Positions 1 through 12,800 of a stretch of DNA of 64,000 bases are shown here, piece by piece. Numbering within the stretch: the first letter of the stretch is position 1; every line of letters begins with the position of its first letter. The position numbers and the translations under genes are program-made. The notes under the pieces are model-generated. The model had not been told where the DNA came from and made no database searches. It was given only the letters and a program-made list of their open reading frames with translations. The DNA is from Chinchilla lanigera (lineage: Eukaryota > Chordata > Mammalia > Rodentia > Chinchillidae): assembly GCF_000276665.1 (NCBI RefSeq), contig NW_004955417.1:22821270-22885269 (forward strand), read 5' to 3'.

Positions 1-811
1 GAATTCAATACTTAGGTACAAATGTAACCAAGGAGGCAAAAGACTTGCCAACAGTACACAAAGCAACTTACAGACTCAACGCAATCCCTATCAAAATCCC
101 AGTGGATTTTTTTTTTTTTTTTTTTTTTTCAGAAAAAAAACTCCTTCCTAAAATTCACATGGAATCTCACAGAACCACAGACTGGAAGACAAACCATTGT
201 TAACACAATTTCTTCAGTTCCAAAATCATCTGGGGTGGTAAGCACAAAACTGAGTCTCACACTTTATGCTTTCAAAACGTATTACAAAGCTGCAGTAATC
301 CTAAAAGTGAGGCACTAGAATAAAGACAAATATATGAAAGAGTGCAAAAGAACAAAAAAATCTACAAATAAACCCTAGCACGTGGTTCCCTAAGAGCCCC
401 AAGACCACTAGAGGGGAAGACAGTCTTCTCAGCAAAGGCGCCGTGGGAACTGGATGTACAGATGCAGAAGAATGAGCTGGACCCTCAGTGTACACTCAGT
501 GACATGTACTCCAAATGGATCAAAGTCCTAAAGGCAAGACTTGAAACCAACAAGCTCTTTGAAGAAAACAGGGAAAGAGTCTCAGGAGAGTGGATTTCGC
601 AAAGATTCAATACAACATCAAACATCCTAGGCAAAGGAAACAACAGCATGAAAATGCAACCTACAGAAAAGGAGAAAATCTGTATTGTAAACCATTATCT
701 GACAAGGGATTAATATGCAAAGTTTATCAAGAACTCCAAATCCAACAAATCCAATTTTTAAACGGACACAGGACTTGAACAGACAAGTTACCAACAAGTA
801 CAGCAGGCTCT
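1..811 (+). mobile_element. Old L1 fragment (end of ORF2)
   Basis: Reads as the last part of an L1 ORF2: CAGACTCAACGCAATCCCTA, AAATTCACATGGAATCTCAC, TATTACAAAGCTGCAGTAAT are standard landmarks in sense orientation. A T23 run at 107-129 has expanded inside it. Multiple stops. Probably one element with 1108-1960, split by a Tigger-like insertion. Confidence 0.8.
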
Positions 812-1107
812 GCAAATCAGCAGGATCCACATGTGTAAATCCCACCTACTGCAGATCAAAAATACCTAGGGAAAAAAATCTGTACCAAGCATGTGCAGAT
901 TTTTTTCTTTTTATAATTTTCTAATATATTACAATGACTATTTGTAATATCTTAGGTATATTCATATCCTAGTATCCCAGAGGTAACTTAAAGTATGTAC
1001 AAAGATGTGCACAGTATATGAAAATACTGTCACCATTTTATATAAAGGACTTGAGCATCTGTGGATTTTGGTATTCACGGAGGATCCCAGAACCAGCCCC
1101 CCCAGAT
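812..1107 (+). mobile_element. Tigger-like DNA transposon remnant
   Basis: CTACTGCAGATCAAAAATACC, then TTATATAAAGGACTTGAGCATC and TGTGGATTTTGGTATTCACGG ... CCAGAACCAGCCCCCC. This is the internal-to-3' part of a nonautonomous Tigger-type (pogo-related) element. The same family is at 41645-41980. Confidence 0.7.
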
Positions 1108-1960
1108 GACTGTGTATGAAAAGATGCTCACTCAGTATTCATCAGGGAAGTGCAAATCAAAATCATAAAATCACTTCACACCTGGGTAAGCTGATCACTA
1201 TCAGAAACAGAAAATAAAAATGTTGTAATTTTATTACCAACTCTTATTCATGGCTGTTAAAATATAAAACAGTATAGCTCTTATGGAAAACAGCATGGAA
1301 ACACTTCAACACAGTAAAAACAGATGACAGAGGACACAGCTGGTGGTAGAGGGCCCTGTCATGCATGGATAAGATACTGGGTTCAATTCACAGGACCATA
1401 AAAAATTTGATAAAAAGAGAATGACCATATAATTCAGGGAATTCACTTCTGAGTATGTCTAAAAAAGAGAACCATGAGATATCTAGACCCTCATGTTCAC
1501 TGCAGCATTACTCACAATTCTCAAGAGGTGCAAGGAACCTAAATGTTCACTGACAGATGACTGCAGAAAGGAAATACAGCACATCCACCCAGGTAACAAA
1601 ATCATTCAGTCTTTTTAAAAAGGAAGGAATCCTGTCATGCTACAACATGGGTGAACCTTGAGGATGCTGTCCCAAGTTAAACATGCAAGTCACAAAAGAC
1701 AAACACTGCATCACTGGACTTACGTGAGCTATCTGAGTCCCACTCAGAGAAAATGAAAGTGTGGCTGTCAGGAGTGGGGAAAGTGTAAAAGGGGGGTCAG
1801 TTATTCAATGGATAAAGAGTTTCAGTGCTACAAAATGAAAAAGTTTTAAAGATCTATTACGCAGCAGGCACATCCTTACGTCTGTAGTATGCATTGTTAA
1901 AATGGTAAATTTTATATACTTTTCACATTTCAAAAAATTTTTTTGAAAACTATACAGAAA
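1108..1960 (+). mobile_element. Old L1 3' region
   Basis: GATGCTCACTCAGTATTCATC, AGTGCAAATCAAAATCATAA, CACTGCAGCATTACTCACAA and AACATGGGTGAACCTTGAGG follow the order of the 3' end of mammalian L1. Interrupted by an ID element at 1323-1421. Confidence 0.78.
1323..1421 (+). mobile_element. Degenerate ID-type SINE inside an old L1
   Basis: GCTGGTGGTAGAGGGCCCTGTCATGC ... GGGTTCAATTCACAGGACC and an A-rich tail. It interrupts the L1 3' region at 1108-1960; the sequence resumes in L1-like form with GAATGACCATATAATTCAGG. Confidence 0.7.
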
Positions 1961-2234
1961 ATAAGCCCTGAGAGTTCAAACAAGTGAGAAATTATTTTCA
2001 ACTAGATTTAAAAAAATCTTTGATGATGTACGGGACCAAGAGATGGGGGAGGGAAAGGGGTGTGAGCAGAAGGAAGATGTGTGACGTACCGACTGCCCAC
2101 AAAGGATGTCATCAGCGTGTGCTCCAAACATGCACTACTGCTAGCAAAAACAGAAGCTGGGAAAAAATGATGGTGACCTTTTAGCTACTACAGGCCTCTG
2201 CTAACACAGCAATTATGCCTGTAGTACAAAAATA

Positions 2235-2381
2235 AGTGTGGTGGCGCATGCCTGTAATCTCAGCACTGGGAAGACTGAGGCAAGAGGATCCCCGTGGGTC
2301 CTCCATATATAGGATCCATATATAGCCTGACCTATATATAGCAAGATCCTGTCTCAAAACTCCAAAACAAACAAATAAACA
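2235..2381 (+). mobile_element. B1-type SINE
   Basis: GTGTGGTGGCGCATGCCTGT (7SL-derived box A region), then a CATATATAGG-rich altered middle, then GCAAGATCCTGTCTCAAAAC and an ACAA tail. The middle has been replaced by short palindromic TATATA repeats. Confidence 0.8.
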
Positions 2382-2680
2382 AACTACTTCTGATATGCTT
2401 CCTTCTGAAGCAGACAGCTGAACTCGTGTCTTTCTGAGTCCAAACAGGCTTGATGGGAAGGGATGATGCTAGGCACACGAGGATGCCCTGCGTCCTCAGA
2501 CTGTAAGCTACCTGGCACCCCGGTGCGGCCCCATCCCAATTAGCATAGCCTCCTCTTACCCACCACTTACTTTCTGTGGCTTCAGTCACCCTCGGTCAAA
2601 CATGGTCCAAAAGTATTAAATGGAAATATCCAGAAATAAACAAGTTTTAAATACTTCTACTATAATGTATTATCATTACA

Positions 2681-2766
2681 GGGCAGGGGTGTGGCTCCCT
2701 GGCAAGAATGCCTACCTAGTATGCATGAGACACTGGGCTCTATGCCTAGCACGCCCCAAAACTTAT
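2681..2766 (+). mobile_element. ID-type SINE, degenerate, in Tigger remnant
   Basis: CAGGGGTGTGGCTCCCTGGC ... GGGCTCTATGCCTAGCACGCCCC. Inserted between the two halves of the Tigger element at 2573-3115. Confidence 0.65.
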
Positions 2767-2786
2767 TATAATTGTTCCTTTTTATT

Positions 2787-2946
2787 AGTGGTTTTTTTTT
2801 CTTTTCTTTTTTTTAGAGCTTTGCTATGTAGTTTAGGCTGGAGCTGAGCCCACCTTGTAGCCCAGGCTGCTCTCGAACTCACAGCAATCCTCCTGCCTCG
2901 CCTCTAAAGTGCTGGGATTACAGGTATGTACCACCACACCTGGCCG
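2787..2946 (-). mobile_element. B1-type SINE
   Basis: Antisense copy: T-rich tail, TTGTAGCCCAGGCTGCTCTC, AAGTGCTGGGATTACAGG, CACCACACCTGGC. Inserted in the Tigger remnant. Confidence 0.88.
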
Positions 2947-3334
2947 ATTGTTAACTATTGCTGTTAATCTCTGTCCTTAATTTAAAAATTAAGCTCTATC
3001 ACAGGCATGCATGTATACAGAAAAATAGGATTCAACACTATTTTAGTTTCACACATCCACTGAGGGTCTTGGAGCATATCCTCTGAAGATGAGGGGCAGG
3101 CTACTATAATGCAAAGCAGAATCAGGAAGTCCCACAGGAAAAGGCCAACATAATGAATTTTATGATATATATATATCCTCATTTCCCAGCACATGTGTAA
3201 TTTTGTAAGAAACCCAGAAATCAAGAGATTAGGACAACCCAACGGATCCCCAGTAACACATGAGCCGAGTAGCTGAGAGGTGTTTTCCTGCCTCTGCACA
3301 TACTAGAGACACACACGTGAGACCAACACCTTAC

Positions 3335-3491
3335 CTTCGTCAAACTCAGCGTCATCCTCTGTGTGCTGGGGGAAAGGGAAGCAATTCGTAATTTCAAGTC
3401 GATCTTCAACAACCAGGCCCAAAAGTACTCCCTGAACCACCTCAGTTCCTTGTCCTTCTTCTTGATAATGTTTGATTATCTTTAATACCAC
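3335..3491 (-). CDS. EIF3H: EIF3H exon 2 (start of MPN domain)
   Basis: Second coding exon of EIF3H, 157 nt, residues 45-96 plus one base of the next codon. The translation begins [20 protein letters not shown] and ends EDDAEFDE. It joins exon 1 exactly where the human protein reads IDGL-VVLK. The acceptor is TTTTCTTACAG and the donor is GTAAGG (3334-3329). It forms the beginning of the MPN fold. In eIF3h the domain lacks the JAMM zinc ligands of the deubiquitinases (family knowledge; that segment is not in the window). The one visible difference from the human sequence I recall is Glu for Asp near the end (DDAEFDE versus DDADFDE). Exons 3 onward lie left of position 1. The GTG at 3491 is an internal Val codon, not a start. 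Confidence 0.97.
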
Positions 3492-4824
3492 CTGTAAGAA
3501 AATACAGAAATGACATTGAAAATCATCCTAGCTTATACTTTCTTAATTTCTAAGAAAATCAAACCATCCCAATGAGCTTGCAAAACCACAGAACTACATA
3601 ACAAGACTGAACAAATGTCTTACAAACCATTTCCTTTAACCTTATGTAAATAATAAAGGTCACATAAGGTTACTCGATACTCAACCCTACTAGTGCGGTG
3701 ACTAAACCACTGTTAAAATTAAAGTAAATGAGAGATAACAGAAGTCATATAAGCTAAATGTGGATCTTCAGACAAATTCTAGAACTTATTTCTAAAGAGC
3801 TAGTTCCTACATAAAGGAAAAACTGGTATCTAGAATCCAGCAGTTTCACCAAAAAAACCAGTTCCAAATACCTTGTATTCCCTTTTATAAAGAAAGTAGG
3901 GAATATGTTAAAACACATTCCTGCAGTTCAAAAAAAAAAAAAAAAAATGATTTTCTTAACTCTTTTCAACACACTAAAGTGTTATATTCAGTTCTTTACA
4001 ATGACCAGATAAAAAGTTACCACTAACAGTACCTAACTGGTAGATAGTCAAAGCACAACGGCTGAGATACACACAGCACCTCCCAGATAGTGAAGGCTTA
4101 TCAGGCACTGGAGAATTAGTCTCAATTTGAAAGCCAAACCTAAGGATCACAAGTTTCACTTTCAAGAAAGAAACTTTCAACCATAAGGATGAATTCTCTC
4201 TAGCATTTAAGCCTGTCCAAAATAAAAGCCTTCAAGACTTGATCACTAAAATAATTTTCCGTCTCTAATACCTACGATCTTGCTATTTTAATACAATCTG
4301 ATGACATAATGCACTCAGAAAAACCTTTCTTATCAAAACTAAACTGACTCATTTCAAACTTCATGGTCTCCCTGCATACATAATAAACTTGAATCTTTAA
4401 TACAAAAAATAATGTAGTGGGAAAATACTGCACTGGAAATGCTTTACAACCTTCAAACTAAGAGCCATTTAGATGTCAAGAAGAAATTTCCTGATCAGAG
4501 GTAACAAACTGACATATGTATTTGTGTTACTAGACATAGACAAGCAAGAATTTTACACACAGTTCAAATCTGTATGCACCAGTGGTGTCTCTATATAAGA
4601 TGGAATCCACGTTCTACTTATTGTCTCCCCCTTCCCCCATTTTTGTCTCCCCTCTTAAATGTTCTCATAAAAATTAAAGGATCTTTTATTCAACATCCCA
4701 TCTTCAAACCTAATCCAGCCAAAGGCACATAAAAGAAATCCAAAATGTATTCTGTTCAAGGAAGGAGTGATAACGATGCGTCGATCATTTGAAATATAGC
4801 AAGAAACTTCACGAAGTGTCTTCT

Positions 4825-4990
4825 ACGCCAAGTATGTCTCATCTAATCCTCACAACCGCTCGATGAAGTCAGTTATACTACCCACTTTTATAGAAACAGA
4901 GATGACCTCCCACGGAATTACTGCAACTGAGAAGCGAGATTTAACTTCCGAGGCCAAGACACCTTTAGTTAAGTCACAATAACTGGGTGA
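4825..4990 (-). repeat. MIR fragment
   Basis: Antisense MIR: CATCTAATCCTCACAACCGC ... CCCACTTTTATAGAAACAGAG ... GCAACTGAGAAGCGAG. Old and diverged. Confidence 0.6.
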
Positions 4991-6545
4991 CTTTAGGCAC
5001 TGCCAACGTGTTTTAACAAAGCTCAAATGGATATGACGCAGAAGTTCTAGCTCGAGTTGCAGCGGGCTTCAGCAGGAAGTAGGAAAAGCTTAGTGCGGGG
5101 CTTTAAGGTAAGGCAGCAAGAGCCTGCTTGGGCCCTGGTCACTGATAGCTAAGTCGCATCTACAACACACTGCCAACAGTTCCAAGAATGCAAGGCGGCT
5201 TTCCATCTCTAGCAACACTATTCTCACAAGGTACAGGATGAGAACGCTGCCCCAAAGCCCCTGTGCAGTCACGCTTGCTCTTCTCTTTCTCTTCCTCTTG
5301 CCAACCATAGGCCTCTGTCCGTAAAATGTGAGAATATATTTTTAATCACTGTTTATTGATGTCATGCTCCCTGTTCTTAATTTTTAAAAACAAGATACAC
5401 AGAAAGCTCAGTAGTTCTCCTACAGAATAACAAACTCCCTTTAACGTATTTTGTTTATAGCATGTCACAAATGATCCCACCCTCAGGAGCCCTACATCAT
5501 TTGTTTGCAGCTTAACAAAATGACCTGAACTTTTTCATAAGGAAGGGTCCTCACAGGGGGTACATAACAGTGCCATTCGGGGACCTGTAAAATATACTGA
5601 TGCCTGAACCCATTCCCTGAATTCAGTGAACTGATCAGGACTGCATTCTTGTATTGGCTGGGGGGCTTTTGTGTCTTTCTGTTTGGTTTCTAGGTTCCCC
5701 AGGGATTCTAACATCCGCCTTTACTCTTTTACTATGGCCCCAGCCTTCCTTTGTCTTTGCTTCATTTAACATCTCAGAAGACTGCACTGCACAATACAGA
5801 TTAACCCACAAGTTATCTTGCTTCTGCTTGAAGATTCCTTGTGTCACTAAAAAGTGAAGACAGGAGAAACGCCGACCCAGAAGTCAACATTTTATTTATA
5901 AAAGCAAAAATACCAGTCTTAACAAGGTAAATCAGAAATATGAGGGAAGGTAACATAGCAGCCTTCACTACAAGCACTCCAGTTTTCTGTGCACTGGAAG
6001 TCTTGGGTTTTAATGCTTGACCTCTAATTAAAGTCTTAAGCACTAGTGCAGACTAGGTTTCGTTGTCATATAAATTAGTGGGTAAATGAGGACTTTCCAC
6101 TGATTATCCTTCAAGAGACAGGAGTAAACTCTCCCGCAGAACCTCAAGTGCCGAATCTCACACTTCCGCACACTGCCACGTTCTGGGTCTGAATGCTTAA
6201 CCTTCATGGAAGTACTGTCCTCTGAACAGATCAGTAGTCTTCAGAAGCCTCTTGCAGACTCTGGAGGTTTTGCAAGTTCTCAAGTTGGGCAAAGAATCCC
6301 AACCTGCAAGACAGTGAACAGCCGTGCAGTCTACAGTAACTACCCTAAAGGGAACACTTTTTTTCTATTGTTTATTACTCAGTACAAGCTATTTGAAAAG
6401 GCAAAGCTGACTATCACGTAGTCTTTAAAGAACATAACACCACTGTCTGAAGTGTCTGCTTTAAAAAAATGAAAACCTAACTTTGCTCCAAAGTCTAAAA
6501 GCAACAAAGGACTTAACTTATAAGACAATATTTTCAATAGTACAG

Positions 6546-6646
6546 GCTGGGGGGCCGCAGATATAGCTCAGCTGCACAAGTGCCTCCCTGCCAAGCACAA
6601 GGTCCTGAGTTCGACCCCCAGTACCAAAAAAAAAAAAAAAAAAAAT
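6546..6646 (+). mobile_element. ID-type SINE
   Basis: GCTGGGGGGCCGCAGATATAG ... GAGTTCGACCCCCAGTACC then a 20-base A tail. Flanks AATAGTACAG on both sides. The head is altered relative to the other copies. Confidence 0.87.
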
Positions 6647-7731
6647 AGTACAGGGTGCGTAAAACCTTCCATCCTTCCTAAAAGGAAAATGTAGCAAAAT
6701 CTCTATGAACTCCCTATAAAATTCACATTAAAGCCACTGAATTCCACAACAAAATTTAAATTTCGTAAAAATACAGATTATGATTTTTGATACGTGCCAG
6801 TAATTTCTATCAATATGATGTCTTCCAAAAACAAGAACTACAGAAAAAGTTTGAACCTTTCTGCACAGAATCACCATCTTCTTCATCAGCTGCCTGTATA
6901 TCCTATTTCTTCCATTTACTTATTAATTCCTTCATTTTTCTTCCATTTACTTGTTAATCTTCATTTAGATCGCCCTCCCCAGGCCCCAGGAATATGAAAC
7001 TAAATCAAACACATGAAGTCTTCCCTTTCCTCTGGTTCTTATTTTTAGAACTTAAGTCTCAGGTATGTGTTTCTCTTCAGTCTCACAGAACACTTCTGAT
7101 ACACCATGTGTGGGGATTTCCAAACCAAACGATTCTTCAATTACCCAAACACCAACTCAGTGTCTTGGAATTTAATTCAATCTTCACACAATGTGCCTGG
7201 GCTTATTGGCAAATCCCAAAAGTGAAGGGCGTGGTCCACAGGACTGCTACACCAGCTACAAAGCAGGGGTTCCCACAACACACTCCGAGGTTGACAGTTT
7301 CCTAGAATGGCTCACAGAACACAGGGAAACCGGTTACTGACAAAGGATACTATAAAGGACAGACAAACAGCAAAAAGAAATGCACGGCATGGGGATGGCT
7401 ATCTGGGCTTGCACCTGCCAGCTCTCCGCGTAGTCAGAACTGGGGGGCTGATCAAAGTTTCCTGCAGAGGCCCTTAAGAGAATGTAACCTCCTCTCGGTC
7501 ACACCTGACCGAGACCAGAGGGGCTCAAACCCAAGGTTCTGCTGTCCAGCCCCATCACACTCGCCGCACTAGATAATGAAGGGGACTCAGACAACAAAAG
7601 ACACTCCTGGCACTTAAGAATTTGAGGGTTTTAGGTCACTGTCACAGGAACTGGAAATAAAGATCAAATTCACACTTTATATCATGCCACAGGACTTTTA
7701 AAATTAAAAGCGTTTAAAAAATTAAGAACTC

Positions 7732-7821
7732 GGGCTGGGGATTTAGCTCAGCAGCACAGCGCCTGCCTGGCAAGCATGAGGTCATAAGTTCGATTCCCGG
7801 TACCGGAAAAGAAAAAAAAAA
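7732..7821 (+). mobile_element. ID-type SINE
   Basis: GGGCTGGGGATTTAGCTCAG ... GAAGTTCGAT-like box B ... CCCGGTACCGG and an A-rich tail. Flanking repeats TTAAAAAATTAAGAACTC and TTTAAAAATTAAAAACTC. The promoter boxes look intact. Confidence 0.9.
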
Positions 7822-8773
7822 ATTTAAAAATTAAAAACTCAAAAGAATTTTTCTGTGATAATTACATATCAGAAATTCAAACTGAGAAATGTTCAAAATT
7901 TCTCTTAAAAATACCAAGCACACACTAACATAACCTTTTATGGGAAACAAAAATAATCAGAATTCAAAAAAAAAATTTTTGCAAAATTCTACATTTCAAA
8001 AAAACTGTAATCAGGATAGACTGCATTGTCTGGCATTTTTCAGGATCACTTTAACTTTTGTTTAACAGAAGGCATATGGGTTATCGTATCTACTTCAGCA
8101 CTCTACGTTTCATAACACACATCGTGGAGCATCTGGGAACCTCCATTAAACAGTGGCAAAAGAATGAGAAGAAAATTGGCAAATACTATTTAGACACTAC
8201 TGTAAAAAAAATAGGAGACTTTCTAAAAGATTGTCCAACATGCTCACATTTTAAGAACCATCATTTTAAAATGACTGTGAGGGAAACTGATCGGAATACA
8301 GCCAGAAAAGCTCGGGGAAGACAGGAAAGGAATGAGACCAAGACAGCAGAGAGATCGCCTCACTTAGGCAGAGCCAGGAAAGGCCTCCTGGACACGAAAC
8401 CAGACAGGAGACCTGAGCGACCCGCCCTGTGAAGGCCTAGGCAAGGAGAGTGCTCGACAGCAGTACACGCGAAATCTTTTACACAAAATGCTAATGTTTA
8501 CTTTTCATAGAACACACAAGGGGCATTTTATGGGCAAGGCCTAGAGGTGGAAAAAGACGGGGGTAAAGCAGTAAACTTTCACATTTTTTCTAAAAGCATC
8601 AGAAAATAATAAAGACCCTGCTTCAAAATAAAAAATAACAATGTCTCGAGATATAGTTGATTCAATGCACAGGACCTGTCCTTTCCCTAAAAAGGGAGGG
8701 TGAGCCGGCTCCAAAACAGACACAGGTTACACACACACACACAATCAGTGAAGGCATTTAAAAAGCACTTCAT

Positions 8774-8926
8774 GGCCAGGCGTGGTAGCGCACACCTACA
8801 ATCCCACCACCCTGGGAAGATGAGGCAGGAGGATGGCCAAGTTTGAGCCCACGCTCAGCAACTTACTCAGCCCCTATTTCAAAAATAAAAAATAGAAAGG
8901 GCTGGGGATGCACCTCAGTGTAAAGC
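8774..8926 (+). mobile_element. B1-dID-like composite SINE
   Basis: B1 half GGCCAGGCGTGGTAGCGCAC ... followed by AAAATAAAAAATAGAAAGGG and an ID-like half GCTGGGGATGCACCTCAGTG, truncated. The composite layout is what suggests a B1-dID-bearing rodent lineage. Confidence 0.78.
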
Positions 8927-9269
8927 CTTTTACATTTTAGCACAGCTTTTACTTTATAATAATTCTAAGACTAGAGTCAAGGTCAACTTTTATCTGAGAA
9001 ACATACTCTATAAAGTCAATACCAAAACTCCTCTAATAAAGTAGCAACTCGAATAAAAAACAAAGTATTCAAGAAATATACAGGGGACTTTCATGCCTAG
9101 GAACAGTATGAAGTACCTCAACCCTTTTACCCCCACAACCATGTCCATGTATGCTGGATAAACTTTTTTAAAAAGCACAAACAGAGCATAAACTCTGGGA
9201 TTTACATGCAACAATGCCCAAAAGCAATTCAGCCTCTTGAATCTGTGTCAGAAAAGTACAAACCAATCC

Positions 9270-9453
9270 CAGCCCCACTTGTGCAGATTGAACCCAAGAC
9301 CCTCAAACTAAGCTACATCCCCAGCCCTTTTAAAAATTTATTTATTGCTCATTCTGTGAAAAGGTGCCACTAAGTCATGATGTTGTTCTGGCTAGGTTAG
9401 ACCTTGTGATACTCCTGCCTCAGCCTCCCAGAGTACCACCATGTTCTGCTGGA
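9270..9453 (-). mobile_element. B1-dID-like composite SINE
   Basis: Antisense: ID half (GATTGAACCCAAGACCCTC ... CTACATCCCCAGCCC), T/A linker, then B1 half with CTCCTGCCTCAGCCTCCCAG. Confidence 0.75.
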
Positions 9454-11349
9454 GACAAACCTTTCTAAAAAGCCTGAACTCCATGAAAGTTGCCGGTGGG
9501 ATGGTAGAAAACTGCAATCACAGTATCTTAAAGTTAAACAAGAACTCACCACAGGAGTCAAATACCTACACCTAAAAAGGTATTAAAGAGAAATGAAAAC
9601 AGATAAACATGAACACATTTCAGAAATATCCACTGTAGCATTCTTTACAAGAGTCAAAAAAGAGAACCAACCCAAAAGTTTACCAAAACCAGACGGATAA
9701 ATAAATTGCAAAACAGCCACTGTTCAGGATATTACTCAGAAAACCAAAACAAGAACAAAGTTATCCATACATCTAATACGCAGGAATCTGCAAAATATGC
9801 AAAGGGAAAGAAGTCAAACACAATGCTATGTCCTATAAGATTGCATTTACAGGAAATTCTAGGAACGGCATCACGAAAGTGACAAAGCTGCTCAGTGGTT
9901 TCCGGGGACCAAGGTAAAGGAGAAGATTCACACCTCAGACTGTAGAAGGGACACTTCCAGGAAACTCCTCGGAGCAAAGGAACCGGTCCGCCCACATGGA
10001 GACTGTGGTAGCGGCTATACAGCTGCTTACAGCCACGGAGTTCACCAAACTCTATGCTTAAAATGAATGGATTTTCATTGTGTACAAATATATTAACTTT
10101 AAAAACTGATGGTGAAACAATTCATACACGCATCCACTCCCAACTGCAGAGTTCAACCATCCTCTGAAGTGCTGCAGATTCCAAGGACCTATGTTACTAC
10201 AGCCCTACATTCTGCACAGTTTACAAACTCAAGTTGATAATAAGACTAGGTCATAAAGTACTGTGTATGCTAAATGAGACTGTTTAGAAAGACACTTAGT
10301 ACTCCTTTGTTAAATGATTTTTAAAATTTAATGGCTCACATAATTAAGATAATTTATATTTCTAGAAAAACCTGCTGATAAAAAAAGAAAAACTTGCTGA
10401 TAGAAAAATCAGTTCACCAAAGAAATGGTGTAAATGTGCACATACTTACCTCCCCCATCTATAAAAAGGGGCAAAGTCTGTAATACCCATGATTCTTGAA
10501 AATACCTAAGAATCTCTTAAAATCAGCAATGTTTTGTGTCTATGTAAAGGTATTTGCCTGAGGAGGAAAGGTTCCCTGGCACTTGCTGAACCTACAGAGG
10601 CCTGTAATACCCCAAAAGTTACATCGTTTAAAGCACAATAATAAAAACCTATTGTAAGTGTGGAGTCACATGTCTGCATGCCAGAACAGTGTGCAAGGAC
10701 TTAGCCTTTTTCTTAACAATCTGTATTAGTTACTTACACGTAATAAACGTTCGTTTTTTAATTCAAAAGACCTCAAAGCAACCCTATAATTTGCTCCTTG
10801 GAGTTCCCAATAATAGAACAAATTTCATTTCCTTTTTTGTGAGTGCTACAAAGTTGACAGAATGGGGAACACATCAGCTGTCTCCATCTCAGCTGTTCTT
10901 CTGGGTGGCTCAGTAAAACAATGGCTGCATAAAAGCAGTGAGACTTGAAAGGACAAAAAAAGGAAAAACCCACAAACTGTAAACCAAAGCACCCGCTGAC
11001 TCTAAATTCCTGTTGACATGGTTTCTCTTCAACTCTGTTCTTGTCACCGGACAAGATCTACAAATTACCAGATAATGTGCATATGCACATACCATCCATG
11101 TCAAAGACTAACTTAGAAACAGAGGCTAGTTTTCAGCATGCAGGGAGACCTGTTTGGCAGAAGGCTAATCTGTGCCAGCTATAAGTCAATACAACAGCAA
11201 CTTGACTTATTGGAGCCTATGACAATAAACCTCCACCAGGAAAAGCAGCAGGTGAGGTTTCCTTACCGTCCCTGTAACAGACATAAAAAAAGATCTGTTA
11301 GGAAAAAAAAAATTAGAGGCATGAATAGTTTTAAATTGTTAGAACTATA

Positions 11350-11369
11350 CACACACACACACACACACT
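11350..11369 (+). repeat. (CA)n microsatellite
   Basis: About ten CA units in EIF3H intron 1. Confidence 0.95.
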
Positions 11370-11387
11370 GAAGAGAAAAGGCGTTCA

Positions 11388-11464
11388 CAAGCAGGACTTG
11401 GAATCCTCCTGCCTCAGACTCCCGAAGTACTGCGATTCACAGCATGCACCACTGCACCCAGCTC
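11388..11464 (-). mobile_element. B1-type SINE fragment
   Basis: Antisense B1 head: CCTCCTGCCTCAGACTCCCG ... GCACCACTGCACCCAGC. Only the 5' third remains. Confidence 0.72.
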
Positions 11465-12680
11465 CATTTATCCCTTTATAAAGCTGAATTCATCAGGAAT
11501 ATTGAGGTCACAACCTATATGGCAGAGCTGGAGCAAATAAACACTGAAGTACTTTCGCATTACCTTAGAAACTGCACAGGTTTTTTTTTTTTAAATGCAG
11601 TTATTAAAACACTTTACCACTAAAACTAATTTAAAAATTAAATGTGTCTCGTGGAAGTAGTCAAAATACTATTTTAGATAGGGTTCTATTAAATATTACT
11701 ACACTGGTTAGAGGAAGAAGCTGTTAGCTAACACAGGTGTGTAAAAGTGCCTCCCGCATGTCCAGTGAAAACTCATTTTTCCACAGCCCACCATACACCA
11801 ATATGCTTAGCTAGAAAGGGAAATATTCCTTAAACACACAGAAAATACACACCCGGAGATCACACACTTACAGTATCACAAGAGCGTCAAACTGCTCTGA
11901 GTTTCTAAGCACTCAATCTCAATCCTGCGCGCACCTCACAGTGCTCGCCATCCGTACCCCCAGGGGGAGCAGCACCAGGTTACAGGACCTACTTGAAGTA
12001 GACACAGCCTTTTCCCAGCTCCAGAAACTGAACTCCAGATTTTAGAATCACTTCTTAGTTCATCTCTCCTTAGTTTGTGGCACAGACAAAAATCCCAAAA
12101 TGCACGGTCTCCACAGCCTGGAACTCCACACTGGCTGCCACCCCGACGGTTTTCTCTACCGGGCTCACTGCTCCTGCAGAGAGGACAGCACACCCCTGCT
12201 GGGGTCAGCCCGCCACTCCCCTAGTTCTAACTCTATTTCAAACACTTCATTTTTAAGAGCGGTTGGTAAAAGCAAATTTACCTCAACAACACCCCATCCT
12301 CAGACTGCAAGCTCGTGTAACACAGGCTAGGTAAGACGAAATCAACCGGCCAGGGATGACAAGCAGTGTTCTTCCACTTGTGGTCCAGTGCACAGGAGTT
12401 CTAGAAATCCTTACCTCTTTGGTTACTTCTCTCTCCCGGCCTCACTTTTGTCTACGGTGGCAGGTCAGATGCTGGCTACCTCATAACACGGTGCAAGGAC
12501 TAAAAACTAACACACACACAGAGGCCGGCACACGGTGCCAATAAGTCCTCAGTAAATGCTGGCTACCACTATGACTAGAGTTAGTACAATACACATTCAC
12601 CTATTCTTATTTACTCATCCATCCACCTATCCATCAAGCAAGTATCCCGCAAGTGACTAAATGTGTGCACTTTAGTCCTC

Positions 12681-12800
12681 TTTCACCATGAAAATCACTC
12701 ACAAGAAAGTACAATGATCAGATATACAATCATAATTTAATGTGAACTGACAAAGACGCTTAATGTATATACTTCTACTTTATCAGTGATACACATACAT
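12681..12800 (+). repeat. Local duplication, copy A
   Basis: Shares an aligned block with 13806-13930: CACAAGAAAGTACA, ATATACAATCA, AATTTAATGT, AACTGACAA, TGTATATACTTCT, ATCAGTGAT. The two copies lie about 1.13 kb apart in direct orientation. Confidence 0.8.

Larger units (their letters stand above)
2573..3115 (+). mobile_element. Tigger remnant split by ID and B1
   Basis: 5' part 2573-2680 (GGCTTCAGTCACCCTCGGTC, GGAAATATCCAGAAATAAAC), ID 2681-2766, B1 2787-2946, then 3' part 2947-3115 (TCACAGGCATGCATGTATAC, CACATCCACTGAGGGTCTTGG, GCATATCCTCTGAAGATGAG). The transposase segment is missing. Confidence 0.72.
1..3334 (-). other. EIF3H: EIF3H intron 2 (partial, 3'-truncated by window)
   Basis: Begins at the donor after exon 2 and runs off the left edge. 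Almost all of it can be assigned to old L1 (1-811, 1108-1960), Tigger-like DNA transposons (812-1107, 2573-3115) and SINEs. No coding exon of EIF3H is seen here. Confidence 0.88.

Noticed and set aside
2300..2345. Palindromic TATATA cluster as a possible regulatory hairpin
   Set aside because: It sits inside a degenerate B1 copy and is explained as local expansion.
8058..8432. 124-codon open frame in EIF3H intron 1
   Set aside because: No recognisable domain, mixed composition, no splice or promoter context. Treated as chance.
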